Shown: positions 1 through 22,097, counted from the stretch's first letter. The stretch: DNA of 64,000 nucleotides from Kitasatospora sp. NA04385 (GCF_013364235.1 NZ_CP054919.1:1258477-1322476); one strand, 5' to 3'. Numbers and translations are program-made. Notes: a model not told the origin generated them from the letters alone.

Positions 1-9769
<9,769 letters not shown>

Positions 9770-10069
9770 CGTGTCTTCGGACTCCTTCGCGGCGAGCGGG
9801 ACCACCAGTCGCCGGACCGTGGCGGGCGCCCGCTCTCGCGGGTCGCGCGCCGACCGGCACGCCTTCGTCAGGTCGGCGCGTACCGTCGGCCGACCCGCGA
9901 CGTCGATCTTTCCCGCGCCGGATAGCGGCCCGATAGCGCAGGCCGCGACACGGCACGGGTGCGGTCGGGCCCGGTGCCGACACGGCGCGGCGGGCGGGCA
10001 CGGCAGGGCGGGGTGCGCGGCGGCGGGCGGGCCGCGTGCGCACCCCGTGGAGCGGGTTCGGCCGTCCGT
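9770..10069 (-). promoter_or_regulatory. Leader and probable promoter region of the PKS gene
   Basis: A 300-base gap between the aminolevulinate synthase stop and the PKS start, both genes on the minus strand. It holds the AAGGAG ribosome site and two copies of gatagcg on the plus strand (9921-9927 and 9932-9938), 11 bases apart, about one helical turn. They could be direct half-sites for a cluster regulator; no clear -35/-10 pair was recognised. The rest is GC-rich with no coding potential. Confidence 0.35.
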
Positions 10070-11302
10070 TCAGCCGGACTGTCGCGGGCCCCGGGCGCGC
10101 GGCACGTCCAGTTCCCGCCAGATCCCGTCCAGCGCCGCGACGAACCCCTCGACCTGCGCGGGCTGGTGGACGGCGCCGGGCGCGCTGCGGAGGATCTCCT
10201 GCCCCGCGCGGACGCTCGGCGCGTTGATCGCCTGCACGTAGATGCCGTGGCGCTCCAGCAGCAGGGCGGAGATCCGCTGGGCCAGCGCGTCGTCCCCGAC
10301 GAAGATCGAGACGATGTGGGAGCCGTCCGAGACGAAGGGGATGCCGTGCTCGGTGAGCAGCCGGTGGGTCAGCCGGGCGTTCGCGTGCAGCCGGTCGCGC
10401 TCCTCCTCCGAACCGCGCAGGTGCCGGACGGCGGCGAGCGCGCCCGCCACCACCGCCGGGGGCAGGGCGGTGGTGAAGATGAAGGAGCGGGAGAGGCCGC
10501 GCACCGCGTCGACCAGTTCGGCGGGGCCGGCGATGTAGCCGCCGGTGGTGCCGAACCCCTTGGCGAGCGTCCCCATGATGACGGTGAACTGGTCGGCGAG
10601 GCCCAGGCTCGCGGCGATGCCGGCGCCCTGGGGCCCGTACATCCCGACCGCGTGGACCTCGTCCAGGAAGGTCATCGCGCCGTGCTCGCGGGCGATCCGG
10701 GCGATCTCGGCGAGCGGGGCGACGTCGCCGCCCATCGAGTAGACCGACTCCAGGACGACCATCTTCGGCCGGTCGGGGTCGGCGGCGGATATCAGCTCCT
10801 CCAGGTGCGCCGTGTCGTTGTGGCGGAATATGTGCTTCTCCGCGCCGCTGTGGCGGAGGCCGTCGATGATCGAGGCGTGGTTCATCTCGTCGGAGAAGAC
10901 CAGGCAGTCCCCCAACCGGCCGGCCAGGACGGTGAGGGCCCCGTCGTTGGCGGTGTAGCCGGAGGTGAACAGGAGGGCGTCGGCCTTGCCGTGCAGATCC
11001 GCCAGTTCGCGTTCCAGCAGCACGTGGTAGTGGTTGGTCCCGGCGATGTTCCGGGAGCCGCCCGCGCCCGCGCCGTACTCGTCGAGGGCTTCCCGGGTCG
11101 CCGCCAGGACCAGCGGGTGCTGGCCCATTCCCAGGTAGTCGTTGCTGCACCAGACGCTGATCTCGGCGGCGACGCCGTCCCGCCGGGTCCGGGCCGCCGG
11201 GAATTTCCCGGCGAGTCGGCCGACTTCCAGGAACTCCCGTTCCGCCTTCGGTGAGCCGCCCTCGTTCATGCGCCTCGAAAAAAGCTCCAGGTATTGGTTC
11301 AT
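10070..11302 (-). CDS. 5-aminolevulinate synthase of the C5N pathway
   Basis: A PLP enzyme of the alpha-oxoamine synthase family, 410 residues, full length for ALA synthases; it condenses glycine with succinyl-CoA. Visible marks are SNDYLGM near residue 53, the [12 protein letters not shown] glycine-binding stretch, [11 protein letters not shown] with the PLP aspartate, and [12 protein letters not shown] with the Schiff-base lysine. The start has AAGGG five bases upstream. Actinomycetes make haem ALA from glutamyl-tRNA, so an ALA synthase next to a PKS and divergent from two ANL ligases points to C5N formation (asukamycin, manumycin and ECO-02301 pathways), where ALA-CoA is cyclised to 2-amino-3-hydroxycyclopent-2-enone. 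A haem role cannot be excluded from sequence but is unlikely. Confidence 0.93.
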   Translation of the reverse strand: MNQYLELFSRRMNEGGSPKAEREFLEVGRLAGKFPAARTRRDGVAAEISVWCSNDYLGMGQHPLVLAATREALDEYGAGAGGSRNIAGTNHYHVLLERELADLHGKADALLFTSGYTANDGALTVLAGRLGDCLVFSDEMNHASIIDGLRHSGAEKHIFRHNDTAHLEELISAADPDRPKMVVLESVYSMGGDVAPLAEIARIAREHGAMTFLDEVHAVGMYGPQGAGIAASLGLADQFTVIMGTLAKGFGTTGGYIAGPAELVDAVRGLSRSFIFTTALPPAVVAGALAAVRHLRGSEEERDRLHANARLTHRLLTEHGIPFVSDGSHIVSIFVGDDALAQRISALLLERHGIYVQAINAPSVRAGQEILRSAPGAVHQPAQVEGFVAALDGIWRELDVPRARGPRQSG

Positions 11303-11514
11303 GACGACCCTTTTCTCCGACAGACTGCGCCCGCGCGGGGGCCCGGACCGGTAGAGGGAATTGTCCCAGAGCGGAATATCACTTCGATGGCGCGGAGTGC
11401 GACAATTGGCGGTCGGCCATTCATCCGCATTTCCGATTCACGCCCCTGGCGGTTCCGCATTGCGGGTTATAGGCTGTGCGGAAATTCCTCGGAACGGCAC
11501 GACTGGAGTTTCCC
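11303..11514. promoter_or_regulatory. Divergent promoter region between ALA synthase and the amide synthetase operon
   Basis: A 212-base intergenic stretch, visibly richer in A+T than its flanks. It contains an inverted repeat, AATTGTC at 11359-11365 and GACAATT at 11401-11407, plus a TATAGG -10-like hexamer at 11468-11473 and a GGAG ribosome site (11505-11508) for the ligase ATG at 11515. One regulator bound here could control both C5N transcripts. Promoter assignment is tentative. Confidence 0.45.
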
Positions 11515-13059
11515 ATGCCGTCGGACGAAACGTACGTCAGCCGGATCCTCGGGGTGATCTCCGCGGAACCGGAGAAGGTGGTCCTGTCCTGGCGCGACCG
11601 GACGCTGACCGCGGCGGAGCTGACCGCCCTGGTCCGGTCGGCCGCCCAGGCCCTGCACCGGCGGACCGGCGGGGACGGCGGCGGCGCCGTGGTCGCCGTG
11701 CTGACCGTCACCAACACCGCCCCGACCCTGGTCCTGCGGTACGCCGCGAACCTGGTCGGGGCCACGGTGGTCCACCTGCACACCACCAACGCGGTCGACC
11801 CGGCGGACCACCTGGCCGCCGACGCCAAGCTCAAGATCCTCCGGGAGACCGGTGCGACGCACCTGGCCGTCGACGCGGAGAACCTCGCGACCGCCCGCGA
11901 ACTGCGCGAGCGGCTGGGGGCCCCGCTCGCCCTCGTCGCCCTCGGCGACCTCGGCCCCGACGTGCTGGACCTGACCACCGGGGACCCGGACGCGCTCGAC
12001 CCGGCCGGCATCGAGATCGCGCCCGACCGGCCCGCGGTGGTGACCTACACGAGCGGGACGACCGGCGAGCCCAAGGGCATCGCCTTCGACTTCCGGGCCC
12101 GCAACGGCTTCATCTCCGCCGGGCTGCAGATGGGCTGGCGGTCCGTCTACCTGGCCTGCCTCCCGCTCAGCCACTCCAGCGGCGCGACGGCCGACGACTC
12201 GCTCGCGTCCGGCGGCTCGGTGGTGCTGCGCGACGGCTTCGAGCCGGGCGACGTGCTGCGCTCGGTCGCGCGGCACCGGATCACCCGGATGCTGCTCTCC
12301 CCGCCCCAGCTGTACCTGCTGATGGACCACCCGGAGGTCGGCCCGACCGACCTGTCCAGCCTGCAGATGGTCACCTACCTGGGCTCGCCCGCGTCCCCCG
12401 AGCGGCTGGCCGAGGCGGTCAAGGTCTTCGGCGACGTGCTGCTCCAGGTGTACGCGACCAGCGAGGCGGGCTTCGTCAGCATGCTCTCGCCCGCCGAGCA
12501 CCTCGACCCCCGGCTGCGGGCCACGGTCGGCCGCCCGATCCCCGACTGGGTCCGGATCACCGACCCGGACGACCACCACGACCTGCCGCCCGGCGAGACC
12601 GGCGAGGTCTGCGTCCGGTCGCCGTTCACGATGAGCGCGTACGTGGGCGAGCCCGAACTCACCGCCCGGACGGTGCGGGACGGCTGGGTGCACACCGGCG
12701 ATCTCGGCTTCCTCGACCCCGACGGCTACCTCCACCTGCGCGGGCGGATCGGCGAGGTGGTCAAGACCAACGGCATCAAGATCCACCCGGTGACGGTGGA
12801 GAACGCCCTGCTGGCCCACCCGGACGTGGTGCAGGCCGCCGCCTTCTGCGTCAAGGACCGGGACCGGATCGAGTACCTGCACGCCGCCGTGGTGCTGCGC
12901 GAGGCGGGCACGGCCGGCCCCGGCGAACTGGCGGAGCACGTCCGGGCCGCCGTCTCGCCCAAGCACGTCCCCGCCCGGATCAGCGTCCGCGCCGCGCTGC
13001 CGCTCACCGGCGTCGGCAAGCCGGACAAGGCCCGGCTGGCCGCGGAAGCGGGCGGGTGA
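11515..13059 (+). CDS. ANL-superfamily adenylating enzyme, probable C5N amide synthetase
   Basis: A 514-residue AMP-forming ligase. Core motifs are YTSGTTGEPKG (phosphate-binding loop), VYATSEAG (A5-like), HTGDLGFLDPDGYLHLRGR (A7-A8 hinge) and a C-terminal PLTGVGKPDK with the catalytic lysine. The ATG at 11515 is preferred because GGAG lies six bases upstream; an in-frame GTG at 11476 has no such site. In the established C5N pathway one ANL protein activates the polyketide carboxylate and couples it to the C5N amine, and a second makes ALA-CoA. This gene and the next fill those two roles. Assigning the amide synthetase role to this one rests on its unusual hinge and lack of a typical fatty-acyl ligase pattern, so the two roles could be swapped. 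The stop is seven bases before the next start. Confidence 0.8.
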   Translation: MPSDETYVSRILGVISAEPEKVVLSWRDRTLTAAELTALVRSAAQALHRRTGGDGGGAVVAVLTVTNTAPTLVLRYAANLVGATVVHLHTTNAVDPADHLAADAKLKILRETGATHLAVDAENLATARELRERLGAPLALVALGDLGPDVLDLTTGDPDALDPAGIEIAPDRPAVVTYTSGTTGEPKGIAFDFRARNGFISAGLQMGWRSVYLACLPLSHSSGATADDSLASGGSVVLRDGFEPGDVLRSVARHRITRMLLSPPQLYLLMDHPEVGPTDLSSLQMVTYLGSPASPERLAEAVKVFGDVLLQVYATSEAGFVSMLSPAEHLDPRLRATVGRPIPDWVRITDPDDHHDLPPGETGEVCVRSPFTMSAYVGEPELTARTVRDGWVHTGDLGFLDPDGYLHLRGRIGEVVKTNGIKIHPVTVENALLAHPDVVQAAAFCVKDRDRIEYLHAAVVLREAGTAGPGELAEHVRAAVSPKHVPARISVRAALPLTGVGKPDKARLAAEAGG

Positions 13060-13066
13060 GGGCCCC

Positions 13067-14641
13067 GTGACCCTCTCCGTGGCGGCCATCCTCGCCGAGT
13101 CCGCGCTGCGCCGGCCCGAGCACCCGGCGCTCGTCTCCGGCACCCGGAGGAGCACCTACCGCGAGCTGTGGGACGGGGCGCGGAGGTACGCGGCGGTGCT
13201 GCGCGCGCGGGGCATCGGCCCCGACGACAAGGTGGCGCTGCTGCTGCCCAGCACCCCGCACTTCGCCCTGGCCTACTTCGGCGTGCTCGCGCTCGGCGCG
13301 GTCGCGGTCCCGGTGCACGCCCTGCTCCGGGCGGACGAGATCGCGTACGTCCTGCGGGACTCCGGGGCGGCGGCGCTGATCTGCGCCGCCCCGCTGCTGG
13401 CCGAGGGCGGGCGGGCGGCGGAGGCGGTCGGCACGCCCCTGCTCACCGTCATGGCGGAAGGGGACGGGGGGTGCTCCGCGCCGCGGCTGGACGCGCTCGC
13501 GGCGCGGAGCGCCCCGATCGACCGCCCGGTGCCGCGCGCACCCGGGGACGTCGCGCTGGTCCTCTACACCTCCGGCACCACCGGCCGGCCCAAGGGCGCC
13601 CTGCTCACCCACCTCAACGTGGTGATGAACGTCGACACGACCATGCTGTCGCCGTTCGACTTCACGCCGGACGACGTCCTGCTCGGGTGCCTGCCCCTGT
13701 TCCACGCCTTCGGCCAGATCTGCGGCATGAACACCTGCTTCCGGGCGGGGGCGACCATGGTGCTGATGCCGCGGTTCGACGGGCCGGGCGCGCTGGAGCT
13801 GATGGTGCGGGAGGGCTGCACCGTGTTCATGGGGGTGCCGACGATGTACACGGCGCTCCTCGACGCGGCCCGCGCCGACCCGCGCCGACCCGCGCTCGAC
13901 CGCGCGTTCTCCGGCGGCGCCGCACTGCCGGTGGCGGTCCTGGACGCGTTCCGGGAGACGTTCGGCTGCCCGGTCCTGGAGGGGTACGGGCTGACCGAGA
14001 CGTCCCCCGTGGTGGCCTACAACCAGAAGGCGTGGCCGCTCAGGCCCGGCACGGTGGGCCGGCCGATCTGGGGCGTCGAGGTCGAGATCGCCCGGGCGGA
14101 GGTGGCGGACCGGATCGAGCTGCTGCCCGCCGGCGAGACCGGCGAGATCGTCGTCCGGGGCCACAACGTGATGGCCGGCTACCTGAACCGGCCGGAGGCG
14201 ACCGCCGAGGCCATCGTGGACGGCTGGTTCCGCTCGGGCGACCTCGGCGTCAAGGACCACGAGGGCTACCTGTCCGTCGTCGACCGCAAGAAGGACGTGG
14301 TGCTGCGCGGTGGCTACAACGTCTACCCGCGCGAGGTGGAGGACGTGCTGGCCCGCCACCCGGCGATCGCCCAGGCCGCCGTCGTCGGCCTCCCCCACCC
14401 CGTGCACGGCGAGGAGGTCTGCGCGGTGGTGCGGGCCCGGCCCGGCAGCACGCCGGGCCCGGCCCTCGGCGCCGAGATCGTCGCCTGGAGCCGGGAGCGG
14501 ATGGCCCCGTACAAGTACCCGCGCCGGGTCGAGTTCGTCGACGCCTTCCCGCTCGGCGCCAGCGGCAAGGTGCTCAAACGGGAGCTGGTCGCCCGGCTGA
14601 GCGCCGCGGCCCCGGACGGGCCGCCGGACGGCCCGCGCTGA
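13067..14641 (+). CDS. Acyl-CoA ligase, probable ALA-CoA-forming/cyclising enzyme of the C5N pathway
   Basis: A 524-residue FadD-like ligase with YTSGTTGRPKGA, GYGLTETSP, RSGDLGVKDHEGYLSVVDRKKD and a C-terminal GASGKVLKREL containing the catalytic lysine, so all core motifs are intact. It starts at a GTG with GTGAGGG just upstream and lies seven bases after the preceding ligase, so the two are almost certainly one operon. In C5N pathways an acyl-CoA ligase converts 5-aminolevulinate to its CoA ester, which closes to the cyclopentenone. A general fatty-acid CoA ligase for starter activation of the adjacent loading module is the alternative. Confidence 0.82.
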   Translation: MTLSVAAILAESALRRPEHPALVSGTRRSTYRELWDGARRYAAVLRARGIGPDDKVALLLPSTPHFALAYFGVLALGAVAVPVHALLRADEIAYVLRDSGAAALICAAPLLAEGGRAAEAVGTPLLTVMAEGDGGCSAPRLDALAARSAPIDRPVPRAPGDVALVLYTSGTTGRPKGALLTHLNVVMNVDTTMLSPFDFTPDDVLLGCLPLFHAFGQICGMNTCFRAGATMVLMPRFDGPGALELMVREGCTVFMGVPTMYTALLDAARADPRRPALDRAFSGGAALPVAVLDAFRETFGCPVLEGYGLTETSPVVAYNQKAWPLRPGTVGRPIWGVEVEIARAEVADRIELLPAGETGEIVVRGHNVMAGYLNRPEATAEAIVDGWFRSGDLGVKDHEGYLSVVDRKKDVVLRGGYNVYPREVEDVLARHPAIAQAAVVGLPHPVHGEEVCAVVRARPGSTPGPALGAEIVAWSRERMAPYKYPRRVEFVDAFPLGASGKVLKRELVARLSAAAPDGPPDGPR

Positions 14642-14738
14642 ACGCCGGTGCGGGTGCCGGGCCGGGCGGGAGCGTCCCCGATGATGGGTGCCACCGGCGC
14701 ACCGGCACCGGGCGGGCACGGAACGGGACGGGACGGGC

Positions 14739-16163
14739 ATGGCGAAGCGCAGGAAGGGCGGCGAGCGCCGCAGGCCGGACGCGAGCTGCTTCGTGCAGGT
14801 GGTCCGGCGGCCGAGCCTCGGCGTCGAGGTGTCGACCGGCCGGGCCTGGGCGGGCGTCGACCAGCAGGTGGGCCACGGCTCCGCGGACGCCCTGTTCGCG
14901 CTGACGGAGCAGCAGTACGCGGCGGCGCTGGCGGGCGAGGGGCTGGGGTCGTTCGAGGGCGAGTGCTGGCGGGGCGGGCACGACGACCTGCTGCTGTTCC
15001 ACCCGGGCAGCGGGTCCTGGTCCCCGGAGCGCTGGTACCCGGCCCGGGACCGGATGCTGCCGCCCCGCTTCGAGGGCGAACTCTGGTGGCACGTCGACGC
15101 GTTGGACGCACCGGCGGACAGCCCCGAGGCCACGGCCGCCCGTCGGCTGGCCGCCGGGACGGACCGGGCGGTGTTCCGGCTGACCGGCGAGGGCGCGTAC
15201 CCGCGGCCCGCCGCGCTGATCGGCGGTCTCGGCCCGGGCAGCGACCGCGCCCGGGCCCGGGCGGTGCTGGGCGAGCCGGTCGAGGAGGGCGGCGACGTGC
15301 ACGCCGTCGAGGGCGACCGCGTCCGGCTGGGCTACCTGGACGGCGCCCTGGCCACCATCGCCCTGGAGCGCCCGGCCCCGCAGCGGCTCCCGGAGGGGCC
15401 GGTCCGGGCGCTGCTCGCCGTGCTCGGCGAGCCGGAGGGCGGCCCGGCCTTCCGGGCGGCGGCCCGGCTGGCGGGCGGTGCGCACCGGCGCTGGGCGTCC
15501 TCGTCCGGGCTCTCCCGGCGGCTGCTGGCGTTCGACGGCGGCGGGCAGGCGCAGGTCGAGGACGGCCGGGTGCTGAGCGTCCGGCTGCCCGCCCCCGGCC
15601 CGCTCGGCCTGCTCCCCGGCTCCCGGACCGAGGTGCACCGGGTGCTCGGCGCGCCGTCGGCGACCCACGCGGGCACCGACCTGCACCGCTACGGCTCCCG
15701 CGACCTGCTGGTCGCCTACGGCCCCGAGTTCGACTCCGCGCGCCCGGGGGCGGCGCCGGTCACGGTGACGGCGGTGCCGCGCGGGGTGAGCGTCGCGCGC
15801 GACCCGTACCGCTGGCGCTCCGGCGAGTTCACCCTGTTCCTGGACGTCCTGGGCCGCCCGGAGTCGCACCCGCTGGTCGAGCGGGTGCGCGCGCTGCCGG
15901 GGGTGCGGCTGGCGGTGCGCCGCGGCCTGGTCGCGCAGGTGGTGGTCGGCGACCGCGGCCACCGGGCCGAGCGCCTGGCGGCCTTCGTGGACGGGATGCC
16001 CGCCGAACCCGCCCGCGGGGACGTCCCGTTCGGGCTGCCCCGCGAACGCGGCGAGCGGGACGACCTGCGCGAGTTCGCGGAGGGCTGGATCCACGTGCAC
16101 TGCGCCGACGGGACCGCGGTCAGCACCGTCACGGTCGCCCAGGAACCCCCGCCGGTCCGCTGA
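14739..16163 (+). CDS. Hypothetical protein with an internally repeated module
   Basis: A 474-residue soluble protein with no family recognised. The N-terminus is basic (MAKRRKGGERRR). Two stretches resemble each other: RARAVLGEPVEEGGDVHAVE...LGYLDG near residue 170 and EVHRVLGAPSATHAGTDLHRY...LLVAYG near residue 300. Both read as a helix ending in R-x-V-L-G-x-P, followed by G-x-D-x-H and a beta hairpin, so the protein seems to contain a duplicated alpha/beta unit. No signal peptide or membrane segment is seen. The first ATG with a purine-rich upstream run was chosen; an earlier in-frame ATG at 14688 would add 17 residues. It runs convergently into guaB1 with only 24 bases between stops. Confidence 0.65.
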   Translation: MAKRRKGGERRRPDASCFVQVVRRPSLGVEVSTGRAWAGVDQQVGHGSADALFALTEQQYAAALAGEGLGSFEGECWRGGHDDLLLFHPGSGSWSPERWYPARDRMLPPRFEGELWWHVDALDAPADSPEATAARRLAAGTDRAVFRLTGEGAYPRPAALIGGLGPGSDRARARAVLGEPVEEGGDVHAVEGDRVRLGYLDGALATIALERPAPQRLPEGPVRALLAVLGEPEGGPAFRAAARLAGGAHRRWASSSGLSRRLLAFDGGGQAQVEDGRVLSVRLPAPGPLGLLPGSRTEVHRVLGAPSATHAGTDLHRYGSRDLLVAYGPEFDSARPGAAPVTVTAVPRGVSVARDPYRWRSGEFTLFLDVLGRPESHPLVERVRALPGVRLAVRRGLVAQVVVGDRGHRAERLAAFVDGMPAEPARGDVPFGLPRERGERDDLREFAEGWIHVHCADGTAVSTVTVAQEPPPVR

Positions 16164-16187
16164 CCCGGCCCCTTCCCCCCCGGCGTG

Positions 16188-17747
<1,560 letters not shown>

Positions 17748-17801
17748 TCACCACAACCGGTGCACCCGGATTCCGGAACCCGCTTGTACGATCCTCCGAA
17801 C

Positions 17802-19220
<1,419 letters not shown>

Positions 19221-19361
19221 CGGCTCCCCCCTCCTGTCCCCGGGGGCGGCCGTCGGCCCCGGAGCCCCAGCGTTCCGGACCACCGGGCCGCGCGGCAAGG
19301 GCCGGGCGGCGGGCGGCCGGGCGGGGGGCGACAAGGCGGGGCGCCGGGCCCGGACGCGCCG

Positions 19362-19396
19362 CGGCCCCCTGCGGCACGGGTGTGCCGAGGGGGCCG
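19362..19396 (-). terminator. Hairpin terminator downstream of the transglycosylase gene
   Basis: The plus-strand arms cggccccct (19362-19370) and agggggccg (19388-19396) pair perfectly, and the inner ggcac/gtgcc extends the stem after a small bulge. It starts about 28 bases after the transglycosylase stop. There is no U-tract, as is common for Streptomyces terminators. Confidence 0.6.
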
Positions 19397-19423
19397 AGCG
19401 GGCGGTTCCGGGTGCCGGGCTGC

Positions 19424-20254
19424 TTAGTAGCCGCGCCAGTGGGAGCCGTAGCCGCGGGCGGCGGCCATGTTGTCCATGTTGCCGTAGCGGGCGTCGCAGT
19501 AGCGCGAGCTGGCGATCAGGTTGTCGACGGGGTTGCGGATGTCCGTGTGGCCGGGCAGCGCGTACACCTTGAAGGTCGGCATGATCACCTGGGTCAGGCC
19601 GATCGACGGGGTGCCCTTCTTGGCGTTCGAGTCCCAGTTGTTCTGGGCGTTCGGGTTGCCGCCGGACTCGGCGATCGCCGCGGCGTGCATCGCCCGCGCG
19701 GACGGCACGTGCTTGCCGTTGGCGGCCAGCACGTCGCGGGCCTCCTCGATCCAGCCGTCCAGGTTGTTCGGGTAGGTCTTCTTCGCGGGGGCGGCGGCCT
19801 GCTCGGCCTTCGCCTGCTCCTCGGCGGCCTGCTTCTCCTGCTGGGCCTTCTGCTCGGCCGCCTGCTTGTCCTGCTCGGCCTTCTGCTCCGCGGCCTGCTT
19901 GTCCTGCTCGGCCTTCTGCTCGGCCGCCTGCTTGTCCTGCTCGGCCTGCTGGTCCTGCTGGGCCTGGTCCTGCTGGCCCTGGTCCTGCGGCTGGTCCTGC
20001 TGGACGGGCTCGCGGTTCTCGCTGCGGGAGGCGGCCTGGTCGCCGTCGCGCCCGGCGTCCTGGGCGTCGGCGGTCGTGACCGCGGCGGCGTCGGCGCGGT
20101 GGGACGACGGGGAGGCGATCGCCTGCGAGACGGGCAGCAGGGTGCCCACGGCGATGGCGCCGGCCAGACCGATGCCGAGCACCGCGTCGGGCATGCGGTG
20201 GTGGCCCATCCGCACCTGCGGGAGTCGGCCGAGGTTGTGCTTGATGCGTCGCAT
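19424..20254 (-). CDS. Secreted transglycosylase-like (SLT domain) protein with Gln/Glu repeat spacer
   Basis: A 276-residue secreted cell-wall hydrolase candidate. The start at 20254 (MRRIKHNLG) is chosen because GGAGG lies eight bases upstream; a start at 20305 is possible. A hydrophobic export segment spans residues 24-47. Residues about 85-150 are a Gln/Lys/Glu/Ala spacer with an 11-residue unit, AEQDKQAAEQK, three times plus a variant (33-bp DNA repeats, 19814-19945), probably helical and spanning the wall. The C-terminal domain has AIAESGGNPNAQNNWD with the catalytic-type Glu and GLTQVIMPTF, as in lytic transglycosylases that cut glycan strands between MurNAc and GlcNAc. It lies upstream of the kinase on the same strand. 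Confidence 0.82.
   Translation of the reverse strand: MRRIKHNLGRLPQVRMGHHRMPDAVLGIGLAGAIAVGTLLPVSQAIASPSSHRADAAAVTTADAQDAGRDGDQAASRSENREPVQQDQPQDQGQQDQAQQDQQAEQDKQAAEQKAEQDKQAAEQKAEQDKQAAEQKAQQEKQAAEEQAKAEQAAAPAKKTYPNNLDGWIEEARDVLAANGKHVPSARAMHAAAIAESGGNPNAQNNWDSNAKKGTPSIGLTQVIMPTFKVYALPGHTDIRNPVDNLIASSRYCDARYGNMDNMAAARGYGSHWRGY
19814..19945 (-). repeat. Four tandem 33-bp units encoding an 11-residue repeat
   Basis: Consecutive 33-bp units encode AEQDKQAAEQK three times and then AQQEKQAAEEQ in the spacer of the transglycosylase. In-frame length and near identity suggest slippage or recombination that can change the spacer length between strains. Confidence 0.8.
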
Positions 20255-20991
20255 GTCGAGTACCTCCGAGAGTCGTTCCAGGTCACGCCGAGCCCGGGTG
20301 GACATGCGGGACTCCCGCTCGGTGCGGGTTCCTCGGCCCGGGACGGCCGGCCCGGCGGCTCCGTGCTCACCGGGGGACGCGTGCGCCGCGCTGGTCTCGC
20401 GGTCCGCTGCGCCGTGTCAGCCCCGTGAGCACTCGGAACGGCTCGGGGCACAACCACGAGACTGCCGGAGCCCCAACGGCTCGGCAAACATCTTGAAATG
20501 AGCCCTGCACAACTCCTTCACATCTCTGCTTCCCTTGCGCCGCAAGGGAATTCACCCCTCCGGACCCCCCGTATTCCGACCCGCCTGTGAAGAAGGCCAC
20601 AGGGGTGCCCAACCTCCCCCCGCCCGGGGGCCCTTGGGGCCGGGGCCAGTGCTGCCAAGGGCTCCGGGCCCCTCGGCCGCCCTCCGGGCCGTCGCGGCCG
20701 TGTGACCCCGGCCACCGCCGGCCGCTGTGACGCCGCTCTCCCCCCGACCACGCACCGCAGCCGCCCGGCCACCCGGACCGCCCCGCCCGTGACCCGGCTC
20801 ACTCGCCTCCCGTGACCCGGCTCACGCCCCGTCAGTCCCCCCGCCCGTCCCGCCCCGAGGGGGACCGCCGACCGTCCGTTCGGGCCCACCTGGTTGACTG
20901 CGGCTACCGCCGAACGCCGGGCGGCGGGCCGGGGCGGCGGAGGACGGGCCGCGGGCGGCGGGAGGCAGGGGGCGGAGGGCGGGAGGCCGGG
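20255..20991. promoter_or_regulatory. Divergent intergenic region with a 9-bp hairpin
   Basis: 737 bases between the transglycosylase and the AEC transporter, with no convincing gene. A perfect hairpin, ttcccttgc (20530-20538) and gcaagggaa (20542-20550) with a three-base loop, lies about 275 bases upstream of the transglycosylase start and would be in its long 5' leader. Streptomyces cell-wall hydrolase genes often have structured leaders (c-di-AMP riboswitches), but the conserved core of that class was not found. The half near the transporter is very GC-rich and featureless apart from its ribosome site. Confidence 0.4.
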
Positions 20992-21981
20992 GTGGGGGCG
21001 TTGGTCGCGGCGTTCGCGCCGATCTGGGTGCTGACGGCGGTCGGGTGGCTGGCCGGGCGGACGGGGCTGCTGGGGGCGGACGCGGAGGGGGTGCTCAGCC
21101 GGTTCGTCTTCCACGTGGCGATGCCCGCCGCGCTGTTCACCGTGGTGGCGCGCACCGACCTGGCGTCCTTCGCCGACACCTGGGTGCTGGCGTTCGTCGC
21201 CGGGACGGCGGTCGCGTCCCTGCTGGGCCTGCTGGCCGGGCGGCGGACGGGCCGCACCGCCGCCGAGCGGACGGTCGCGGTGATGGCGGCGGGCTACGTG
21301 AACTCGGGCAACCTCGGCATCCCGGTCGCCGCGCAGGTGCTCGGCGACGCCTCGTTCGTCGCGCCGGTGCTGCTGTTCCAGGTGCTGCTGGTCACCCCGG
21401 TGGTGCTGGCCGTGCTGGACGCCACCACCGGCGCCGCCCCGCCCTCCCCCGGCGAGCGGCTGCGGCGGCTGGCGCTGCTGCCGCTGCGCAACCCGGTGAT
21501 CCTCGGCGCGGGCCTGGGTGCGCTGTTCTCGGCAGCGGACTGGCAGCTGCCCGGCCCGCTGGCGCACTCGGCGGACCTGCTGGGCGCGGCCGCCGTCCCG
21601 GCCGCGCTGGTCACCCTCGGCCTGTCGCTGCACACCCCGCTCGGCACCCCGTCCGGCACCCCGCCCGGCATCGCGCCCGGCACCCCGCGCGGCATCGCGC
21701 CGCAGCGCCCCGAGCGGGGCGAGCTGGCCGTCGCGGTGCTGGTCAAGGCGGTCGGGCAGCCGCTGGCCGCGCTGGCCGCCGGCGCCCTGCTGCTGCACCT
21801 GCCGGGCCCGCAGCTGCGGGCGGCGGTGCTGCTGTCGGCGCTGCCGACCGCGCAGAACGTGTACGTGTACGCGCGGCTGTACGGGGCGGCGCCGGTGCTG
21901 GCCCGCTCGGCGGTGCTGGTCTCGACGGTGCTGTCGATGCTGACGCTGTCGGTCGCCGCCTGGTCACTGGGCGGCGGTTGA
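20992..21981 (+). CDS. AEC (auxin efflux carrier) family transporter
   Basis: A 329-residue integral membrane protein with about ten hydrophobic helices, the usual size for bacterial AEC permeases, which export or exchange organic acids. Family-like stretches are RFVFHVAMPAALF near residue 35, GYVNSGNLGIPVA near residue 100, PLRNPVILG near residue 165, and LLSALPTAQNVYVYARLY near residue 280. The start is the GTG at 20992, five bases after GGGAGG; upstream in-frame codons encode a non-family low-complexity stretch. A loop near residues 220-240 has a short repeat (GTPxGIAP), probably cytoplasmic. The substrate cannot be inferred. Confidence 0.85.
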   Translation: MGALVAAFAPIWVLTAVGWLAGRTGLLGADAEGVLSRFVFHVAMPAALFTVVARTDLASFADTWVLAFVAGTAVASLLGLLAGRRTGRTAAERTVAVMAAGYVNSGNLGIPVAAQVLGDASFVAPVLLFQVLLVTPVVLAVLDATTGAAPPSPGERLRRLALLPLRNPVILGAGLGALFSAADWQLPGPLAHSADLLGAAAVPAALVTLGLSLHTPLGTPSGTPPGIAPGTPRGIAPQRPERGELAVAVLVKAVGQPLAALAAGALLLHLPGPQLRAAVLLSALPTAQNVYVYARLYGAAPVLARSAVLVSTVLSMLTLSVAAWSLGGG

Positions 21982-22097
21982 GCCCGAACGGCCGGGCCGA
22001 CCGCCCGGGGAGTGCGGCAGGTCACAGGCTTCGCCCCGGCGGGGGCCGCTCCCGTAGAGTTCGGCGGTACGGATGGGGCGACGAGGAAGCATCGGCA

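Noticed and set aside
20255..20640. Possible c-di-AMP (ydaO) riboswitch before the transglycosylase
   Set aside because: A ggggtgaa-like stretch and a hairpin are present, but the conserved core and the ending AGCTAACC element are absent.
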